64,000 nucleotides of DNA. It comes from Acidobacteriota bacterium (GTDB lineage: Bacteria > Acidobacteriota > Blastocatellia > Pyrinomonadales > Pyrinomonadaceae). The translations under genes were made by a program, and so were the position numbers. The notes under the pieces were generated by a model. That model did no database searches. It saw nothing but the letters and a program-made list of their open reading frames with translations, and was not told the DNA's origin. Below, piece by piece: positions 62,237 through 64,000 of the stretch. The stretch is from assembly GCA_025463135.1 (NCBI GenBank), contig JAOAPY010000015.1:124001-188000 (forward strand), read 5' to 3'. Position 1 is the first letter of the stretch. Each line of letters begins with the position of its first letter.

Positions 62237-63146
62237 GACTGCTCTTCTGTCCGGCCTGACCGTTTTGACCTTGACCCCGACCTTGAGCTGAACGGCTCTG
62301 AATGGCTTTTGCCGTCAGGGCCGCTTGTTTCTTAATACGCTCGGGTAAAGTAGCGATTCCCTGCGCATACCTTTCAATCTCGTTCAGGTCATCAGCCTTT
62401 CCGATAAGCGCCAATCCTCTCAAGGCCTCCCAAATGCTGGTGGCGTCGGAACTAAGCGTCAGGATAGTCGTGCCGGAACCAACTCGCGATCCATTTCCGC
62501 TGGTGATCTTTTCAATTCGTCCCGGCAGTGGTGATCGAACCTCGCTGATCGCACCGTTCGTTTCTTCGATTCTGGCCAACAAGGTACCGCGCGAAATCAG
62601 CGACCCTTCGTTTAGAGTGCTGTTAATCACCCCATCAACGGGGGCGGAAACTGGCTGTGGCTTCAAAATGCTCAACAGCTCCTCGCGGCCGCTCGCGTCA
62701 TTGAACCGAACGAGAGCGAGAGAGGCATTGCGTCGCACCATGGGCTCTTTGTCGCCCAGCAACTTCAGCAGGGACTGATGGAATTGATCTGATTTGTTGT
62801 CGTAGCCCATCAACCATGCGGCTGTCATGCGAAACTCAGTCTCAGGATGGGAGGTCAACCCCTGAATCGCTGGATACCACTGCCGGCAGCATCCGTCGTC
62901 ACCTTTTTCCAACCGCTGTTCAATTTGCAGCAGAGCGTGCTGCACATGACGGGGATGTTTTTCATCCGCCAGATACTGACTGATCTCCTGATCGGTAAGG
63001 TCACGACCAAACCAGGTGTAATACCAGGTTAGGAACGTAGCCGAGACGAACAGGACTGCAAGAACCAGAATGGGCAGAGACGACCGGCGCCGCTTTGCCT
63101 GCGGCAATAGTATTGCCGGTTGCCGCTCGTTAATTTGCTCTGACAT
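62226..63146 (-). CDS. Membrane protein with HEAT-like and lipoyl/biotinyl-like domains
   Basis: A 306-residue protein. Residues 25-44 are a membrane segment (PILVLAVLFVSATFLTWYY). About 55-180 are HEAT-like helices (MVRRNASLALVRFNDASGRE). About 182-245 are a biotinyl/lipoyl-like beta barrel split into two half motifs (PVSAPVDGVINSTLNEGSLI; SEVRSPLPGRIEKITSGNGS), without the modified lysine, as in membrane-fusion proteins. The tail is Gln/Gly/Ser-rich. Likely periplasmic. It lies 30 bases after a DUF420 gene, which suggests a link to respiratory complex assembly. I do not know this fusion. Confidence 0.8.
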   Translation of the reverse strand: MSEQINERQPAILLPQAKRRRSSLPILVLAVLFVSATFLTWYYTWFGRDLTDQEISQYLADEKHPRHVQHALLQIEQRLEKGDDGCCRQWYPAIQGLTSHPETEFRMTAAWLMGYDNKSDQFHQSLLKLLGDKEPMVRRNASLALVRFNDASGREELLSILKPQPVSAPVDGVINSTLNEGSLISRGTLLARIEETNGAISEVRSPLPGRIEKITSGNGSRVGSGTTILTLSSDATSIWEALRGLALIGKADDLNEIERYAQGIATLPERIKKQAALTAKAIQSRSAQGRGQGQNGQAGQKSSLTQ

Positions 63147-63176
63147 GACGACTGCCTGCGCGATCCGCCTCCCTTG

Positions 63177-63608
63177 TTATGGTGCGGGATAGATCTGGTA
63201 CAAAAATAAATAAACGACGACGCCAGTGATCGAGACGTAAAGCCAGATTGGCAAGGTCCAGCGGGCGATCTTTCGATGTCGTTCAAAGTCACCCCGCGTC
63301 GCCCTGTACAACGTAACCAGTATGAGCGGGACGACCGCGATGGCAAGAATAGTATGGCTGATCAGGATCGTGAAATATAGCGGCCGGGCCATTCCCTGCC
63401 CTGGAAAACGGGTCGCGCCGTGATAATAGTGATAGGTCAGGTACGAAGCCAGGAACACAGTTGAAGTAACGAAGGCAGAGACCTGACAAGTGCGATGGGC
63501 CCTTACCTGTCCTCGTCTGATGAAGGTGTAACCGCTTATCAGCAGAACCGCGCTGGTGCCATTCAAGCAAGCATTCAGATGCGGCAGGAGGGAAAGATAA
63601 TCAGGCAT
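63177..63608 (-). CDS. DUF420 membrane protein
   Basis: A 143-residue protein with about four to five membrane segments and conserved histidines (PHLNACLNGTSAVLLISGY, RAHRTCQVSAF, YLTYHYYHGATRFPG, LYFTILISHTILAIAVVPL, RHRKIARWTLPIWLYVSITG). This is the DUF420 (CtaM-like) family, often found beside cytochrome c oxidase genes and tied to its assembly. No oxidase gene is in the window; it may lie beyond the right edge, upstream of this operon. Confidence 0.9.
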   Translation of the reverse strand: MPDYLSLLPHLNACLNGTSAVLLISGYTFIRRGQVRAHRTCQVSAFVTSTVFLASYLTYHYYHGATRFPGQGMARPLYFTILISHTILAIAVVPLILVTLYRATRGDFERHRKIARWTLPIWLYVSITGVVVYLFLYQIYPAP

Positions 63609-63624
63609 CAGGATTGGGCCGAAC

Positions 63625-63987
63625 TTAACTGTCGTTTCGTACAGGTTGTTTCATTCTCTCAACCAGTTGCAAAACGTCGGGCGGATAGGGGCGGCCCTTG
63701 GGATCCAGCAAAACGGCGGCTTTGGGTTTTTTGACTTCTTGCGTGGCGGGTGCGGCGGCGGCACTCAGAGCTGCGGCAGGCGACTTTACTTGTTGGGCGG
63801 GTTCAGCCCTGGCTTTGCCGGCAGCTTTCGGCCGTGCCGACATCTCCTCATAGCCACAGCGTTCGCACTGCCAAACCGGGAATACGGCGTCGGGATCGCC
63901 GGCATTCTGATATACCGCGCGATCCGATGGAATGATCTTGCCACCGCAACGCGGGCAGGTGCGACCCCGAGTGGTCCGGGTGGCCAC
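63625..63987 (-). CDS. Zinc-ribbon protein, possibly truncated by the window edge
   Basis: A 120-residue protein if started at GTG 63987. Its N-terminus has CPRCGGKIIP and CERCGYEEM, two CxxC pairs forming a zinc ribbon with FPVWQ between. A long Ala/Pro/Lys-rich linker (about 50-95) follows, then a short tail LLDPKGRPYPPDVLQLVERM. The frame stays open to the window edge, so the true start may lie outside. It leads a minus-strand set with DUF420 and the HEAT/lipoyl-like gene. Confidence 0.75.
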   Translation of the reverse strand: MATRTTRGRTCPRCGGKIIPSDRAVYQNAGDPDAVFPVWQCERCGYEEMSARPKAAGKARAEPAQQVKSPAAALSAAAAPATQEVKKPKAAVLLDPKGRPYPPDVLQLVERMKQPVRNDS

Positions 63988-64000
63988 GTCTATGGCTAAA

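Noticed and set aside
1-64000. CRISPR arrays, tRNA or rRNA genes, prophage or intact insertion sequences
   Set aside because: No regularly spaced direct repeats, tRNA-like T-loops outside coding genes, or complete transposase genes were seen; the repeats present are palindromic and irregularly spaced.

Overview
The window reads as a chromosomal segment of a Gram-negative soil-type bacterium, most likely an Acidobacteriota of the Blastocatellia type. This is inferred, not proven, from: moderate-to-high GC; carboxypeptidase-regulatory/beta-barrel outer-membrane proteins; large secreted Rhs, YVTN and LVIVD propeller proteins; DUF3142, DUF420 and DUF255 genes; and dense short palindromic interspersed repeats between genes. 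No rRNA, tRNA, CRISPR array, intact insertion sequence or prophage was seen; one eroded IS1595-type transposase tail is present.

Region 1 (1-9 kb, minus strand): a TTG-started outer-membrane barrel with a carboxypeptidase-regulatory domain, a 1355-residue protein joining ten heme-binding motifs to LVIVD propeller repeats, an antitoxin-like/PIN pair and a YVTN beta-propeller, packed tightly enough to be one transcription unit. Region 2 (8.3-18.9 kb): a 2082-residue exported Rhs/YD-repeat protein with coupled small genes behind it and, divergently, a protein with two GlcG/HbpS-like domains plus an unknown exported protein. Region 3 (18.9-26.7 kb) is a redox island. Two tandem nonaheme proteins and a tetraheme protein on the plus strand face a minus-strand pair: a protein with two cyclic-nucleotide-binding domains, 4Fe-4S modules and a b-type-like membrane domain, and an FHA-TM-heptaheme protein. 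The window carries 39 heme attachment motifs in five proteins. I infer a trans-envelope electron-transfer chain whose inner-membrane end carries signalling domains; this is the most interesting content of the window.

Region 4 (26.9-46 kb) is mostly housekeeping and regulation: NagZ-like glycosidase with a coupled solute-binding lipoprotein, TsaC/Sua5, a sigma-54 response regulator, a secreted protein and a multi-TM histidine kinase, an OmpA-type protein, an OmpR-type regulator divergent from an MsbA-like exporter, the yicC-gmk-rpoZ cluster, and ETF:ubiquinone oxidoreductase. Region 5 (46-64 kb) holds a coupled DUF3142/unknown pair, a DUF255 thioredoxin-like protein, a membrane HD-GYP/GAF/diguanylate-cyclase protein, pdhA-pdhB-pdhC, an EamA transporter, an M14 peptidase, zinc-ribbon proteins, a ferredoxin, and a HEAT/lipoyl-like membrane protein next to DUF420.

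Intergenic spaces are filled by several families of short palindromic or paired inverted repeats. At least three copies extend into the apparent N-terminal coding region of exported proteins, and one appears to serve as a rho-independent terminator. All calls are from reading the sequence; no similarity search was run.
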